A DNA stretch of 64,000 bases from Bacteroidota bacterium (GCA_016713765.1 JADJON010000003.1:558001-622000), one strand, 5' to 3'. Counted from the stretch's first letter, positions 17,781 to 27,019 are shown. Numbers and translations are program-made. The notes: generated from the sequence alone by a model not told the origin.

Positions 17781-20444
17781 CTATATTTTTACAATCTTTC
17801 TCACTACTTTTCCAACATTGGTATAGACAATTATATAATAAATTCCGCTATTCCAGGATGATGAATCTACAACTTTTACATCGCCTCCCAATTTCCCATT
17901 TGCAATTACCGTACCTGATACATTAATTACATCGTACTTCATCCAGTTTAAATCGGAAAATAAGTCCAGCTTAATACAAAATGATTCCTTAACAGGGTTT
18001 GGAGCGACCAGTAAATTAAGTTCCTTCCAACCTGTTCTATTACCAATCTCCTCATCCGATAATTCAGAAGCTGTCCGCATTGATGACCTCCCTGTCACAC
18101 AATCCCGAATAAAAGCAGTAAAATCAGAGCCCTCAGCCGCCTCGAATCCTGCTGTCAAAGTAACTTCATAAGTTGACCGATAGGTAACTTCTTGATTAGC
18201 TGCTATTTTTTCTTCTGAAACTAAATTTCCTATACTCTCCTCAATCTTATTAGATTGCACGATGCCAGTTAAAAACAAATCAGTATTAATCGGGCAGAAC
18301 AAATGCGATTTCCATGCCCCTCGTCCATGGGTGGCAGCGAATATTTCATTTGATCTATAATTTATCTTAGTACTTAATACCCATACCCGTGGTAGTAAAT
18401 GATTAAATGCCTGCCATTGTCCAACATCATCATTATAAACATATACTCCATTAGATGCCGCTGCATAGATATTCTTTGAGCCCTTCTCAGTACATAGGCC
18501 ATAAAAATCGGCGTCATCCGGCAAGCCTTGCATAAAGTCAGTCCATGTCATCCCTCCATCACTCGAGCACATCATCCGGTGAACAGTTCCTTTAAAAGAT
18601 ACAATTACTCTTAGGGGATTATATGGGTCGACTGCAATGCCACCGATCTCCCCACCTCTTAATCCTTCAAGGCCTGGAGTCCGATCCAACCAAGTAACTC
18701 CTCCATCCGGTGAATACCAAAACCATCCTTCGAGCGGAGCCGGGTGCCATATTGTATATCCATAATTAAAATATATATGTTCCGGTTTCAATTCACATAT
18801 TGCAATATTTTTCACCTTTTGAGTTGCTGGCACATTTGTAATTTGCGTCCAAGACAATCCATAATCAATACTCTTAAATACATTTTCAAAACCAACATAC
18901 ATAACATTAAATTCCTCTGGGTGTTGAACAAGGGGAAACCTAGAATCATCAGACGTCGTGCCTGGCGGCCTAAGATTACTGGTCCATGAATATCCATTGT
19001 CATTACTTCTTAATATGACTCCTGGAGTTTGTGCATCTGTATGATAATAATATTTAGCTTCAGAATTATCTATTAATGTGGTAAATCCGTCGCCTCCCAT
19101 TATTTTTGACCAACTGTTTGACAAATTACCAATATCACCGTCATGCAATATGGTACCATTATCCTGTGTCCCAATTATGATCTTCGTGTCCTCATTTTCA
19201 TCTGTATCAATATCCCACAATTGAGTTATTCTTAAGCCCTCATTCAAATAAACCCAAGTTGAGCCATTATCGTATGAGACTGACAATCCGCCATCTGTGC
19301 TAGCGTAAATAACGTTTGTATTTGGTTCGAATTTCAATTCATGAACATCCATGTGTGGAATTGGCAGATAAAATGGGCTTACACTCCAAATACCATTGAC
19401 ATTAACCACACGTTTAATGTAATTACTAGTAGTTACATAAATATTATTGACATCTGTTTCGTCTACTGCTAAACTTGTTCTAGATGGAGGACTTTTGTCT
19501 AACTGCGTTATAATAGAATATGAATCTCCTCTATCCGTAGATATATATAAATAATTAAAGTGCAAAGTTGGATTTGAGCATAAGACATATATGGTATTAT
19601 CATTACTTTCACTCATCTCGATTTCGGATCGCTCTACTCCTGCATTAATACTAAGGCCATTTGCACTTTCGGACCAGTTTTCACCTCCATCGACGGATTT
19701 ATATACTGAAATACCAGAAAGAAACATTATTTCAGGATCAGAAGGACAAAATTCTAAATCACTCAACTTTTCACTGAGAAACACATGCTTAATATACCAA
19801 TCCAAGCCAGAGTTATCTGACTTATACAAATAAGATACAGGCTGATGCGCCGCCCAATTATAAGTCTCTATAATTGAATATATTTCCGATGAGCTCCCGG
19901 GTTTAAATGCAATTCTTCGTGCCTTTTTTTGCGATGGGAAGTCCCAAAAATTTGTCAAAACAGTCGATGAGTTCAAATCATACCAATTTCCAATTGCTGT
20001 TAGGGACCATGTAATACCTCCGTCCATCGACCGAAAGATACCTCTGCTGTGTTCAGCTGTATTACCTAGATATGTTCTATTAAAATCCATCGGAGCATCT
20101 GGGTCTCCTGTTGAAACGTAAATAATCAGCGGATTATTTGAATCAACGATGATGTCAGATATACCTATATTTGGAAGAGCATCTGTATTCATAATCTCCC
20201 ATGCACTTCCTGACCCTAATGTTCTTTTCCATAACCCTCCAAGTGGAGAACCTACAAACAAGGTACCATTAGAGGCAAAATCCGGGTGAAATCGAATACA
20301 AGAAGTTCTACCTATGCCTCTGCTGCCTAAATTGCTTGTTAACAAATCAGGTGTTTGAAATGGGCCTAGCTCTATCCAATTCGCTGTTTGAGCTAGACTA
20401 AAGCTATTTAAAAACACTATGATAATAAATACACCTTTCTTCAT
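17781..20444 (-). CDS. T9SS-secreted BNR/sortilin-type beta-propeller protein
   Basis: This 887-residue secreted protein has a signal peptide (MKKGVFIIIVFLNSFSLAQ). Many BNR/Asp-box motifs follow (SMDGGITWSL, SVDGGENWSES, SSDGGMTWTDF, STDGGLSVSYDNGSTW), indicating one or two sialidase- or sortilin-like propellers. Near residues 740-790 is a stretch seen before sorting domains in this phylum (LTAGFEAAEGSDFTAF). The last 75 residues are a type A T9SS sorting domain (LLVAPNPVKESFCI, SGIYYIIV). No sialidase active site is recognisable. The gene is very AT-rich beside its neighbours and is the last of a three-gene operon with a 1-bp gap upstream. Confidence 0.88.
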   Translation of the reverse strand: MKKGVFIIIVFLNSFSLAQTANWIELGPFQTPDLLTSNLGSRGIGRTSCIRFHPDFASNGTLFVGSPLGGLWKRTLGSGSAWEIMNTDALPNIGISDIIVDSNNPLIIYVSTGDPDAPMDFNRTYLGNTAEHSRGIFRSMDGGITWSLTAIGNWYDLNSSTVLTNFWDFPSQKKARRIAFKPGSSSEIYSIIETYNWAAHQPVSYLYKSDNSGLDWYIKHVFLSEKLSDLEFCPSDPEIMFLSGISVYKSVDGGENWSESANGLSINAGVERSEIEMSESNDNTIYVLCSNPTLHFNYLYISTDRGDSYSIITQLDKSPPSRTSLAVDETDVNNIYVTTSNYIKRVVNVNGIWSVSPFYLPIPHMDVHELKFEPNTNVIYASTDGGLSVSYDNGSTWVYLNEGLRITQLWDIDTDENEDTKIIIGTQDNGTILHDGDIGNLSNSWSKIMGGDGFTTLIDNSEAKYYYHTDAQTPGVILRSNDNGYSWTSNLRPPGTTSDDSRFPLVQHPEEFNVMYVGFENVFKSIDYGLSWTQITNVPATQKVKNIAICELKPEHIYFNYGYTIWHPAPLEGWFWYSPDGGVTWLDRTPGLEGLRGGEIGGIAVDPYNPLRVIVSFKGTVHRMMCSSDGGMTWTDFMQGLPDDADFYGLCTEKGSKNIYAAASNGVYVYNDDVGQWQAFNHLLPRVWVLSTKINYRSNEIFAATHGRGAWKSHLFCPINTDLFLTGIVQSNKIEESIGNLVSEEKIAANQEVTYRSTYEVTLTAGFEAAEGSDFTAFIRDCVTGRSSMRTASELSDEEIGNRTGWKELNLLVAPNPVKESFCIKLDLFSDLNWMKYDVINVSGTVIANGKLGGDVKVVDSSSWNSGIYYIIVYTNVGKVVRKIVKI

Positions 20445-20445
20445 A

Positions 20446-21390
20446 CTAGTAAATAACTATATATTTTACATAAACTTTTTCTTCAGTAAAAAGATGAATG
20501 AGGTACATGCCCGAAGTTAATGTTGATGTAAGGTTAATAGCTGTTCTTTTTTCTTCCCCACATATTAACATTTGTTTCACTTCTACTCCTGATATAGTAC
20601 TTATTCTTATTTCTTTAATAGGCAGTAAAGATTGAATATTAATATCGCCATTACTTGGATTAGGGTAAATTGATACTTTTTCAGCCTCATCCTGAGTTTC
20701 AATAATATTTGTAACTAACTCCCCACACGTGTAATTAGGCATATTGAATAATACTACTCCCGTCTGCTGAAAGCAATTGAGTCGAAAATATTGCTCGAAC
20801 ATGTCATATTGATAGAAGCCCCCTAATGTGCTTCCAATCCCCTCAATTATTTCAACTCCGGTTACTTGGTGAGATCCATTTTCGAGTGTGTATTTTTTTC
20901 GGTAATCTGATCCAATTAAAACTGAATCTATAGAATGAATGTAATTATATAATCCAGTTTGCATAAAACAATTTAGGTTAATTACAGAGTCACCGACTTC
21001 TAAGTTAAAATTGTATAAAACACTATCACATGTATTGCATGTTAAACTAAATATGTCCTTAAAATAAACAATTTTCTGAATTGTATCCTGCCATAAATAT
21101 CCGAATCTTCTTTCACCGTAACCGTATGACCATGGATGATTGATCGCATGCTCAATCTTTATATTTAGTATACTAATAAGATTTCCATTGTAAAGCGTAT
21201 CTCCAACAAAATAGATTTGGTAATCGCTAATCTCTACCCCACCCGGATAGGAATAATCATATTCAGTCACACGCCAAAAGGCATCTGATTGAGGAAACGG
21301 GAAATACCGTGATGTTTGCGCAAGCACTCTACTGTCCCATTGAATAAAGTGAATTAGTATCCCGAGGGTTACGTATCTTAATATCCTCAT
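20446..21390 (-). CDS. T9SS-secreted protein of unknown function
   Basis: From the ATG at 21390 the protein has 314 residues with a signal peptide (MRILRYVTLGILIHFIQWDS...VLAQ). The central 200 residues match no domain I know and hold several cysteines (TCNTCDS, NCFMQ, LNCFQQ). The last 75 residues are a type A T9SS sorting domain (VSIYPNPSNGDINI, SGMYLIHLF). The frame is open 15 codons further up, but that overlaps the previous gene; 21390 is 1 bp from its stop. AT-rich like the gene after it. Probably a surface or released protein made together with its operon partners. Confidence 0.82.
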   Translation of the reverse strand: MRILRYVTLGILIHFIQWDSRVLAQTSRYFPFPQSDAFWRVTEYDYSYPGGVEISDYQIYFVGDTLYNGNLISILNIKIEHAINHPWSYGYGERRFGYLWQDTIQKIVYFKDIFSLTCNTCDSVLYNFNLEVGDSVINLNCFMQTGLYNYIHSIDSVLIGSDYRKKYTLENGSHQVTGVEIIEGIGSTLGGFYQYDMFEQYFRLNCFQQTGVVLFNMPNYTCGELVTNIIETQDEAEKVSIYPNPSNGDINIQSLLPIKEIRISTISGVEVKQMLICGEEKRTAINLTSTLTSGMYLIHLFTEEKVYVKYIVIY

Positions 21391-21391
21391 T

Positions 21392-23296
21392 TCAATGTTG
21401 ATTTTCCAATTTTTGAATACGTTTTTCCTGCTCAATAATATAGAGTGTCAGCTCTTCTATCTTAAGGAGCAGCAGCCTAGATGTTTCGCTTAAGGATATT
21501 CCCCCATCTGCTTTAACCTCAGCGGCTGATTTCAGCCCGGGTAAACACCTGTTATCCTTAATAAAAGCTTCCAATTCTGTCAGGCTTCGAAGCGAATAGT
21601 TATCCCCAAATACAAAATCCGGCCAATCTGCATGCATCTTAACCTTGATTTCTTCACAAATAATCTTTCCATTAACCCCCAACTTATAACCAGTCGGAAT
21701 TAATGAGGTATTTATTGCCAGCGAGTTTACTACTCCTGATCCCGTATTTCCGATTTTGAACATTACATTATTGTTATTGTCCACGACTTGTATCGGATCA
21801 GATGCATCCGGGTAATTATTCATGGTTATCTTTAATGCAACATTATCGGAGTAATTCAGATGCAAATGCGCCTGAGGATCGCTTGTTCCAATCCCAACAT
21901 TTCTGGTATCACATAAGAATATATTCTCCATGGTAGCATCCTCGGAGTACCAGGGAATTACAGGTGCATAACAAAAAGGTAGTTGATTTCCGCCTCCACC
22001 TGTACCAGGGTTTGTTCGAAACAAATTTCCTAAACTGTCAACAAACAGGTAATTAACATAATTGCCTCCAGCGAGCGCAGAAAATCGAATATTACCCGAT
22101 GAATTTATCTTGATCCCTTCTACATTATTGGATTTGAGAACTAACTCCGTTGAATCTGTCGTTCCAATAAAATCGGTTTCCTCGTTCAAGAACGAATTAC
22201 CATTAATCGTCCAATCATCCCGATCCGGCTCCGTCAGGTCGATCTTGACGTCGGGTTTGGTGCAACCGTTGGCATCCGTAACCAGCACCGAGTAGGTGCC
22301 GGCCATGAGGTTGGAGAGGTTCTGGGTATTTTGACCGGTGTTCCAGGAATAGGTGTACGGCATCACCCCGCCGGTGACGGTGGTGGTCACACTGCCGTTG
22401 GAGCAGTTGTAACAGGTCGTGTGGTGGCCGTTGGGGTAGGTCGGAGCTGTCAAATCCACTTCGATCGAACCGGGTTGCGTGAGCGTGATACTGGCCGTTA
22501 CGCCAACGCCGTTCAGGTCCTTGACCAGCACCGTGTACTCGCCGGCTTTCAGGTCTGCCAGATCCTGCGTGAAGTTTCCATTGCTCCATTGATAGGTATA
22601 AGGCGCAACACCGCCGGAAACCGTCAGGTCAATGGCGCCATCATCGCTGCTCTTGCAACTGAGGTTGTACCCGTTGTGCAGCGGGCTGGTGATGCTGACA
22701 ATATGCAAAGGCGTGGGCTGCGTCAGACTGGTCGACAGTTGCAACTGGCATTGGTTGACATCCCAAACAATCACCGAATACGATCCGCTCGGCAGGTCGT
22801 GATTCGTCTCCGTCTCGGCGCCATTGCTCCACTGATAGGTATAGGGCGTAGCGCCGCCGCCGATGACAGCGGTGATCCAGCCGTCGGCAGCCCCTTGCGC
22901 GGAAACGTTGAATCCGCCTCCGTATGACGAAACATCAAGCGAACCGGTCAGGGCTTCCGAGGCGATCAGCGTATAGCTCTTGATGATGGTGTCCTGCGCA
23001 GCATCAATAACGGAAATGGAATACGTTCCGGCTGCCAGGTTGGTAATGGTTTTCGTGTATGCACCCGTTGACCACTGAAAAGAATAGGGCGGCTGTCCGC
23101 CAACGATGATCGCCTCCAGGGTACCATCACTGGCTCCGTTGCAACTCACATGGTATCCACCATTGAACACGGAAGGGTTAAATGTCACATCCAATGACTG
23201 TCCGGAGATTCCGAGGGACAACAGCAATAACACAAGCGAAAATCCCCCCCCCCTTAAAATATTCGAAAAATGAAGTTTATTCGTTTTTGTTTTCAT
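21392..23296 (-). CDS. SprB-repeat surface protein with tail-fibre-like C-terminus and G10 tract
   Basis: This 634-residue protein has a signal peptide. Four SprB-type repeats follow between about residues 36 and 355, each with GGxxPYxYQWSxG, LxAGxYxVxVxDxxG and xxxTLTQP. SprB is the mobile gliding adhesin of Flavobacterium. The rest resembles tail-fibre or trimeric autotransporter-like tips (GNVGIGTSDPQAHLHL, WPDFVFGDNYSLRSLTELE) and ends in a coiled coil (LLLLKIEELTLYIIEQEKRI). There is no T9SS sorting domain. Ten consecutive Gs on the coding strand (23253-23244) encode RGGG inside the signal peptide. The repeat part is GC-rich like the chromosome, the tail (before about 22210) AT-rich like the next two genes. 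First gene of the operon. Confidence 0.85.
   Translation of the reverse strand: MKTKTNKLHFSNILRGGGFSLVLLLLSLGISGQSLDVTFNPSVFNGGYHVSCNGASDGTLEAIIVGGQPPYSFQWSTGAYTKTITNLAAGTYSISVIDAAQDTIIKSYTLIASEALTGSLDVSSYGGGFNVSAQGAADGWITAVIGGGATPYTYQWSNGAETETNHDLPSGSYSVIVWDVNQCQLQLSTSLTQPTPLHIVSITSPLHNGYNLSCKSSDDGAIDLTVSGGVAPYTYQWSNGNFTQDLADLKAGEYTVLVKDLNGVGVTASITLTQPGSIEVDLTAPTYPNGHHTTCYNCSNGSVTTTVTGGVMPYTYSWNTGQNTQNLSNLMAGTYSVLVTDANGCTKPDVKIDLTEPDRDDWTINGNSFLNEETDFIGTTDSTELVLKSNNVEGIKINSSGNIRFSALAGGNYVNYLFVDSLGNLFRTNPGTGGGGNQLPFCYAPVIPWYSEDATMENIFLCDTRNVGIGTSDPQAHLHLNYSDNVALKITMNNYPDASDPIQVVDNNNNVMFKIGNTGSGVVNSLAINTSLIPTGYKLGVNGKIICEEIKVKMHADWPDFVFGDNYSLRSLTELEAFIKDNRCLPGLKSAAEVKADGGISLSETSRLLLLKIEELTLYIIEQEKRIQKLENQH
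23244..23253 (-). repeat. Homopolymeric G10 tract in coding sequence
   Basis: Ten Cs on the plus strand are ten Gs in the coding strand of the SprB-repeat gene, at codons 15-18. One slipped base would put the rest of the protein out of frame. Confidence 0.95.
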
Positions 23297-23473
23297 GGCA
23301 TCGGTTTAAAATCGTTAGCAATATCAAAGGATAACAAGGAATTTTAAAAATGCAAGTGTTTCGGAAAATTTAACAGCTCTGACTTTACTCGCATCCGACT
23401 GATTAAAAGATTCGGAGCTCAGTACTTGTGTCCTGTTGCCCATTGCTGCTATGCTGAACCAAGTGTAACCAAT

Positions 23474-23506
23474 AAAAAAGCCATCTGACTTTCCAGGCAG
23501 ATGGCT
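23474..23506 (-). terminator. Terminator of the SRPBCC gene
   Basis: On the minus strand AGCCATCTG and CAGATGGCT form a 9-bp stem followed by Ts, about 20 bp after the stop codon at 23527. Confidence 0.85.
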
Positions 23507-23526
23507 GCACAATAAAATTGAATTGA

Positions 23527-24129
23527 TCAATTCACCGCAGTCGTATCCGAAGCGGCAGCGGTGCTGGAATCTGTCGCCGCCGACTGGATGTTGACCGAAG
23601 CGGCTTTCGCGGCTGCTTCGAGGCCGGTGAGTCCCTGGGTGAAGGTTTCGCCGAGCATCTTGTCCATCATCGGACCCATCAGGCGGAAGATCGGGTTGTT
23701 GCCGAACTCGGCATCGAGTCCCCAGGTCACCTGCGTGCTTTCACCCTGCGGCTCGAGGCGGAAATAGCCGTACGCTTCCTTCATGCCGTCGAACTCCAGC
23801 TTGGTCTTGATGTATCCGTTATCCTGCACTTCGACGATGGTCATCTTCCCTTTGCCCACGTTCTTGTTGTCGCTTTCCCAGGTGTACCAGGCGTTGAGTC
23901 CGGAGGATGGCTCGCTGTACACGATCTTCGCGTTCGGATCGAGTTTGTACCAGGGCGACCAGTTCGGCCAGTTCTTCAGTTCGTTGATCTGTCCATAAAT
24001 GGCCGTTGCCGGGACGCCCATGGCGACCGAGCGTTCGATCTTGCGCGAGCCCGGCATCAGGAAGCCGATCACGACCGCCGCCAAAACAAGCACCAGCAAG
24101 ACAAGGAGAATGCGTTTTACAATTTTCAT
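23527..24129 (-). CDS. Membrane-anchored SRPBCC-family protein
   Basis: From the ATG at 24129 the protein has 200 residues: an N-terminal membrane anchor (KRILLVLLVLVLAAVVIGFL), then a SRPBCC domain of the polyketide cyclase type (NWPNWSPWYKLD, WESDNKNVGKGKM). A low-complexity Ser/Ala/Thr tail follows. It lacks the GyrI-like domain of its paralogue at 16497. The frame is open 30 codons further upstream, but that part has no similarity and 24129 starts the anchor that matches the paralogue. The ligand is unknown. Confidence 0.82.
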   Translation of the reverse strand: MKIVKRILLVLLVLVLAAVVIGFLMPGSRKIERSVAMGVPATAIYGQINELKNWPNWSPWYKLDPNAKIVYSEPSSGLNAWYTWESDNKNVGKGKMTIVEVQDNGYIKTKLEFDGMKEAYGYFRLEPQGESTQVTWGLDAEFGNNPIFRLMGPMMDKMLGETFTQGLTGLEAAAKAASVNIQSAATDSSTAAASDTTAVN

Positions 24130-24288
24130 GTTTTCCGGTTTGAAGGTTGGTACAAAATAAGTACAAGGAACCACCGCCGCAATCCGCAAAAACCGACTTC
24201 TGAACAAGCCGACCTGCACAGCCCGCCGATTGAAAATAAAAAAGCGGGAATTCGTTTCCGTTCCCGCTTCTCGTTCCGGCAGATCCGG

Positions 24289-25851
24289 TCAAATCTTGAT
24301 TTCTTCCTCCGATTTATTGAAGAAGTGATACTCCATGATGTGGTAGGCCGAATTGCCCGTCACGCGGATCTTCGCCTTGAATTTCTTCTTCCACTGGTGC
24401 ACCATGCTGTTCCACAGCAGACCCTTGTTCAGATAGGCCTCCAGGTACGGATGCACCTGGATGTGTAGTTGCTTTTCGTTCTGCTCCTGCACGAAATAGC
24501 GCAGGTTGTTCTCGATCTCGTCGATCAGCAGGATGCTGGCCTTGATCTCGCCCGTTCCTTCGCAGGCCGGACACTTCTCGACGGTGGTGATATTCGTCTC
24601 CGGGCGCACGCGCTGCCGGGTGATCTGCACCAGACCGAACTTGCTCGGCGGCAGGATGGTGTGCTTGGCGCGGTCGCGTTTCATCTCCGTGCGCAACTTC
24701 TCGTACAGCGCTTTCCGGTTGTTCGGATTGTGCAGGTCGATGAAGTCGACCACGATGATGCCGCCCATGTCGCGCAGGCGCAACTGGCGCGCCACTTCTG
24801 TAGCCGCGTCGAGGTTCACTTGCAGGGCGTTGTTCTCCTGGTTGCCTTCGCTGTCGGCGCGTACGCGCCCGCCGCTGTTCACGTCGATCACGTGCATGGC
24901 TTCGGTATGCTCCACGATGAGGTAGGCGCCGTTGGCCATGGTGACCGTCTTGCCGAAGCCCGACTTGATCTGCTTCTCGATCCCGAAGTGCTCGAAGATC
25001 GGCTGCTTGCCTTTGTAGAGCTTGACGATCTCGACCTGGTCGGGGGCGATGCCGCTGATGTAGCTGCGGATCTCCTCGTACATGACCTGGTCGTCCACGT
25101 GGATGTTCGCGAAGTTCGGGTTGAGCAGGTCGCGCAGGATGGTCGAGGTGCGGTTGAGCTCACCGACCAGCTTGGCCGGGGGCTTGGAAGTCCCCGCGTT
25201 GGTGATGGCCGATTTCCAGCGGGTCACCAGGTCCTGGATGTCCTTGTCGAGTTCGGCCACCTTCTTGCCGTCGGCCACGGTGCGCACGATGAGGCCGAAG
25301 CCTTTCGGCTTGATGCTCATGGCGAGGCGCTTCAGGCGTTGGCGTTCTTCCGAACTTTTGATCTTTTGGGAAATGGAGACGACGTCGGAAAATGGTACCA
25401 GGACGACGTAGCGGCCGGCGAGGGAGATCTCGGAGGTGATGCGGGGACCTTTGGTGGAGATCGGTTCCTTGGCGACCTGGACCAGCACCCATTGGTTGGC
25501 CGACAGCACGCCGGTGATCTTACCGCCCTTGTCGATATCGGGCTCCAACTGCAGGTTGGTCAGCAGCGGATCCGGATTCTTCCCGGTGGTGGCCAGGCGT
25601 ACCAGTTTCAGCAGCGACTGGGCCTGAGGGCCGAGGTCGAGGTAATGCAAGAACGCGTCCTTTTCGTGACCTACGTCGACGAATGCCGCATTCAAACCGG
25701 GAATCAGTTTCTTGACACGTCCCAGGTAAATGTCACCGACCTGGAACGACTGATCCTTTTTGTCGTTGTTCAGTTCAACCAGTTGCTTGTCTTCCAGCAG
25801 GGCGATGGTGACTTCGCCATTGGTTGAATGAATCACCAATTCGTTGTTCAA
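24289..25851 (-). CDS. rng: Ribonuclease G (RNase E/G family)
   Basis: This 520-residue endonuclease processes rRNA precursors and mRNA. It has an N-terminal S1 domain (QVGDIYLGRVKKLIPGLNAAFVDVG), the RNase E/G catalytic core with VIDVNSGG and GGIIVVDFID carrying the Mg-binding aspartates, and the zinc-link CPAC in EKCPACEGTGEI. It lacks the long disordered C-terminal scaffold of RNase E, so rng is the better name. Downstream on the opposite side of a short gap are the COX24-type, TPR and HU genes, reading in the same direction. Confidence 0.94.
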   Translation of the reverse strand: MNNELVIHSTNGEVTIALLEDKQLVELNNDKKDQSFQVGDIYLGRVKKLIPGLNAAFVDVGHEKDAFLHYLDLGPQAQSLLKLVRLATTGKNPDPLLTNLQLEPDIDKGGKITGVLSANQWVLVQVAKEPISTKGPRITSEISLAGRYVVLVPFSDVVSISQKIKSSEERQRLKRLAMSIKPKGFGLIVRTVADGKKVAELDKDIQDLVTRWKSAITNAGTSKPPAKLVGELNRTSTILRDLLNPNFANIHVDDQVMYEEIRSYISGIAPDQVEIVKLYKGKQPIFEHFGIEKQIKSGFGKTVTMANGAYLIVEHTEAMHVIDVNSGGRVRADSEGNQENNALQVNLDAATEVARQLRLRDMGGIIVVDFIDLHNPNNRKALYEKLRTEMKRDRAKHTILPPSKFGLVQITRQRVRPETNITTVEKCPACEGTGEIKASILLIDEIENNLRYFVQEQNEKQLHIQVHPYLEAYLNKGLLWNSMVHQWKKKFKAKIRVTGNSAYHIMEYHFFNKSEEEIKI

Positions 25852-26035
25852 CGAAATATGTTTTAGCGACCCGATTGGCGCGATGGCCGAGGGGTAATCC
25901 GCAGAAAAACACCGAACAGCCGGAACTGTTCACGCATCCGTATGCAGGGACCGGTTGGAGTGCCGGCGACGCATCGCGCGGCGAAGGGAGTGATTCGAAA
26001 AGGCCCTGTTTTCCCGTGGGAAAAGTAGGATACGG

Positions 26036-26068
26036 AAAACGGGCGCGGAAGCGTTCACTTCCGCGCCC
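26036..26068 (-). terminator. Terminator after the COX24-type gene
   Basis: GGGCGCGGAAG and CTTCCGCGCCC form an 11-bp stem followed on the minus strand by GTTTTCC, 7 bp after the stop codon. The T run is short. Confidence 0.75.
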
Positions 26069-26075
26069 GGCAGTA

Positions 26076-26171
26076 TTACCGGTTCTTCTTCTTATGTCTG
26101 TTCTTTCTCAGGCGTTTTTTACGCTTATGCGTCGCCATCTTGTGTCTTTTTCTCTTCTTACCGCTTGGCAT
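26076..26171 (-). CDS. AURKAIP1/COX24-domain mini-protein, 31 residues
   Basis: The translation MPSGKKRKRHKMATHKRKKR followed by LRKNRHKKKNR is an extremely basic short protein. It matches the AURKAIP1/COX24 domain proteins found across Bacteroidota. The domain is shared with mitochondrial ribosomal protein mS38 and with mycobacterial bS22, so a ribosome-associated role is likely but inferred. The gene lies 12 bp after the TPR gene and is followed by a hairpin terminator, so it is the last gene of the HU-TPR operon. Confidence 0.88.
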   Translation of the reverse strand: MPSGKKRKRHKMATHKRKKRLRKNRHKKKNR

Positions 26172-26183
26172 AGTCCTACGGGT

Positions 26184-27014
26184 TTAGTGGTTATTTTGAA
26201 TCTGGTTTATTAACTGATCCGCCTCTTTCAACAGCTGCGGATCCGAACTTTCTTTTTTCACCTGTTCCAGCGCGGCGAGCGCTTTTTCCTGCTGCCCCTG
26301 CTGGGCGTAGACCCTGCCGATCATGAAACGCGCCAGTGTTCGTTTCGGATCGATCTCCAGCACCTTGGAAAAGCGCTCGAGGGCCTTGTCGTATTGTCCC
26401 GACCTTACCGAAAGGATCCCGAGGTTGAACTGGGCATTGGCGTGCCCGGGATTCTTTTCGACCACTTCGCGCAAGAGCATGATGCCTTGCATCGGCGTGG
26501 TGGTTCCTTCGGCATAACAGATACCGAGGTCGGTTTTGGCGTCGAGGTTGTCGGGATTGATCGCGAGGACCTTTCCATACGACTCGATCGCCTGCTGCAC
26601 CATCATGGACTGGAGCGTGGAATCGCCCGAGAGCTTGAAGGCATCGAAGTAGCGGTAGGCTGCGTTGATCCAGGTGTTCTCACCCGGCGCCGCTTCGGCT
26701 ATCCGGCGGAAATATCCCGAAGAGATGGCCGGAAATCCGAGCCGGTCCCAGGACCTTCCCAACTCGCCCAGCACCGCGGTATCCTGCGGAGCCTGTTGCA
26801 GTTTGTCTTCCAACTGGTTGATCGGGTCCAGTTCCTGCCGCTTCACCTGCGACTTCGCGTCGGCCAGGAGGCCTTCGAAGGTGTAGGTGGATTGACGGGT
26901 CTGCGACTGGATCGCCGCTTTCTCTTCGGAAGTCTTGCGTGGAAGAAGATACAAGACTCCGGTCAGTGCGATGGCACCCGCTACCAGGACCAACTGTGTA
27001 CGGCGGGCACTCAT
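26184..27014 (-). CDS. Membrane-anchored TPR protein
   Basis: From the ATG at 27014 this is a 276-residue protein. It has one N-terminal membrane helix (residues about 8-25, LVLVAGAIALTGVLYLL) and an extracytoplasmic or cytoplasmic coil, then at least four TPR units (AIESYGKVLAINPDNLDAKT, ALERFSKVLEIDPKRTLARF). The alternative TTG start at 27023 overlaps the HU stop; ATG gives a 5-bp gap. It is cotranscribed with the HU protein and the COX24-type protein. TPRs bind partner proteins, which are not identifiable here. Confidence 0.85.
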   Translation of the reverse strand: MSARRTQLVLVAGAIALTGVLYLLPRKTSEEKAAIQSQTRQSTYTFEGLLADAKSQVKRQELDPINQLEDKLQQAPQDTAVLGELGRSWDRLGFPAISSGYFRRIAEAAPGENTWINAAYRYFDAFKLSGDSTLQSMMVQQAIESYGKVLAINPDNLDAKTDLGICYAEGTTTPMQGIMLLREVVEKNPGHANAQFNLGILSVRSGQYDKALERFSKVLEIDPKRTLARFMIGRVYAQQGQQEKALAALEQVKKESSDPQLLKEADQLINQIQNNH

Positions 27015-27019
27015 CGGGA

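Noticed and set aside
24469..25827. A 452-codon open frame antisense to rng
   Set aside because: RNase G is certain on the other strand and the antisense product has repetitive, low-complexity composition without domains.
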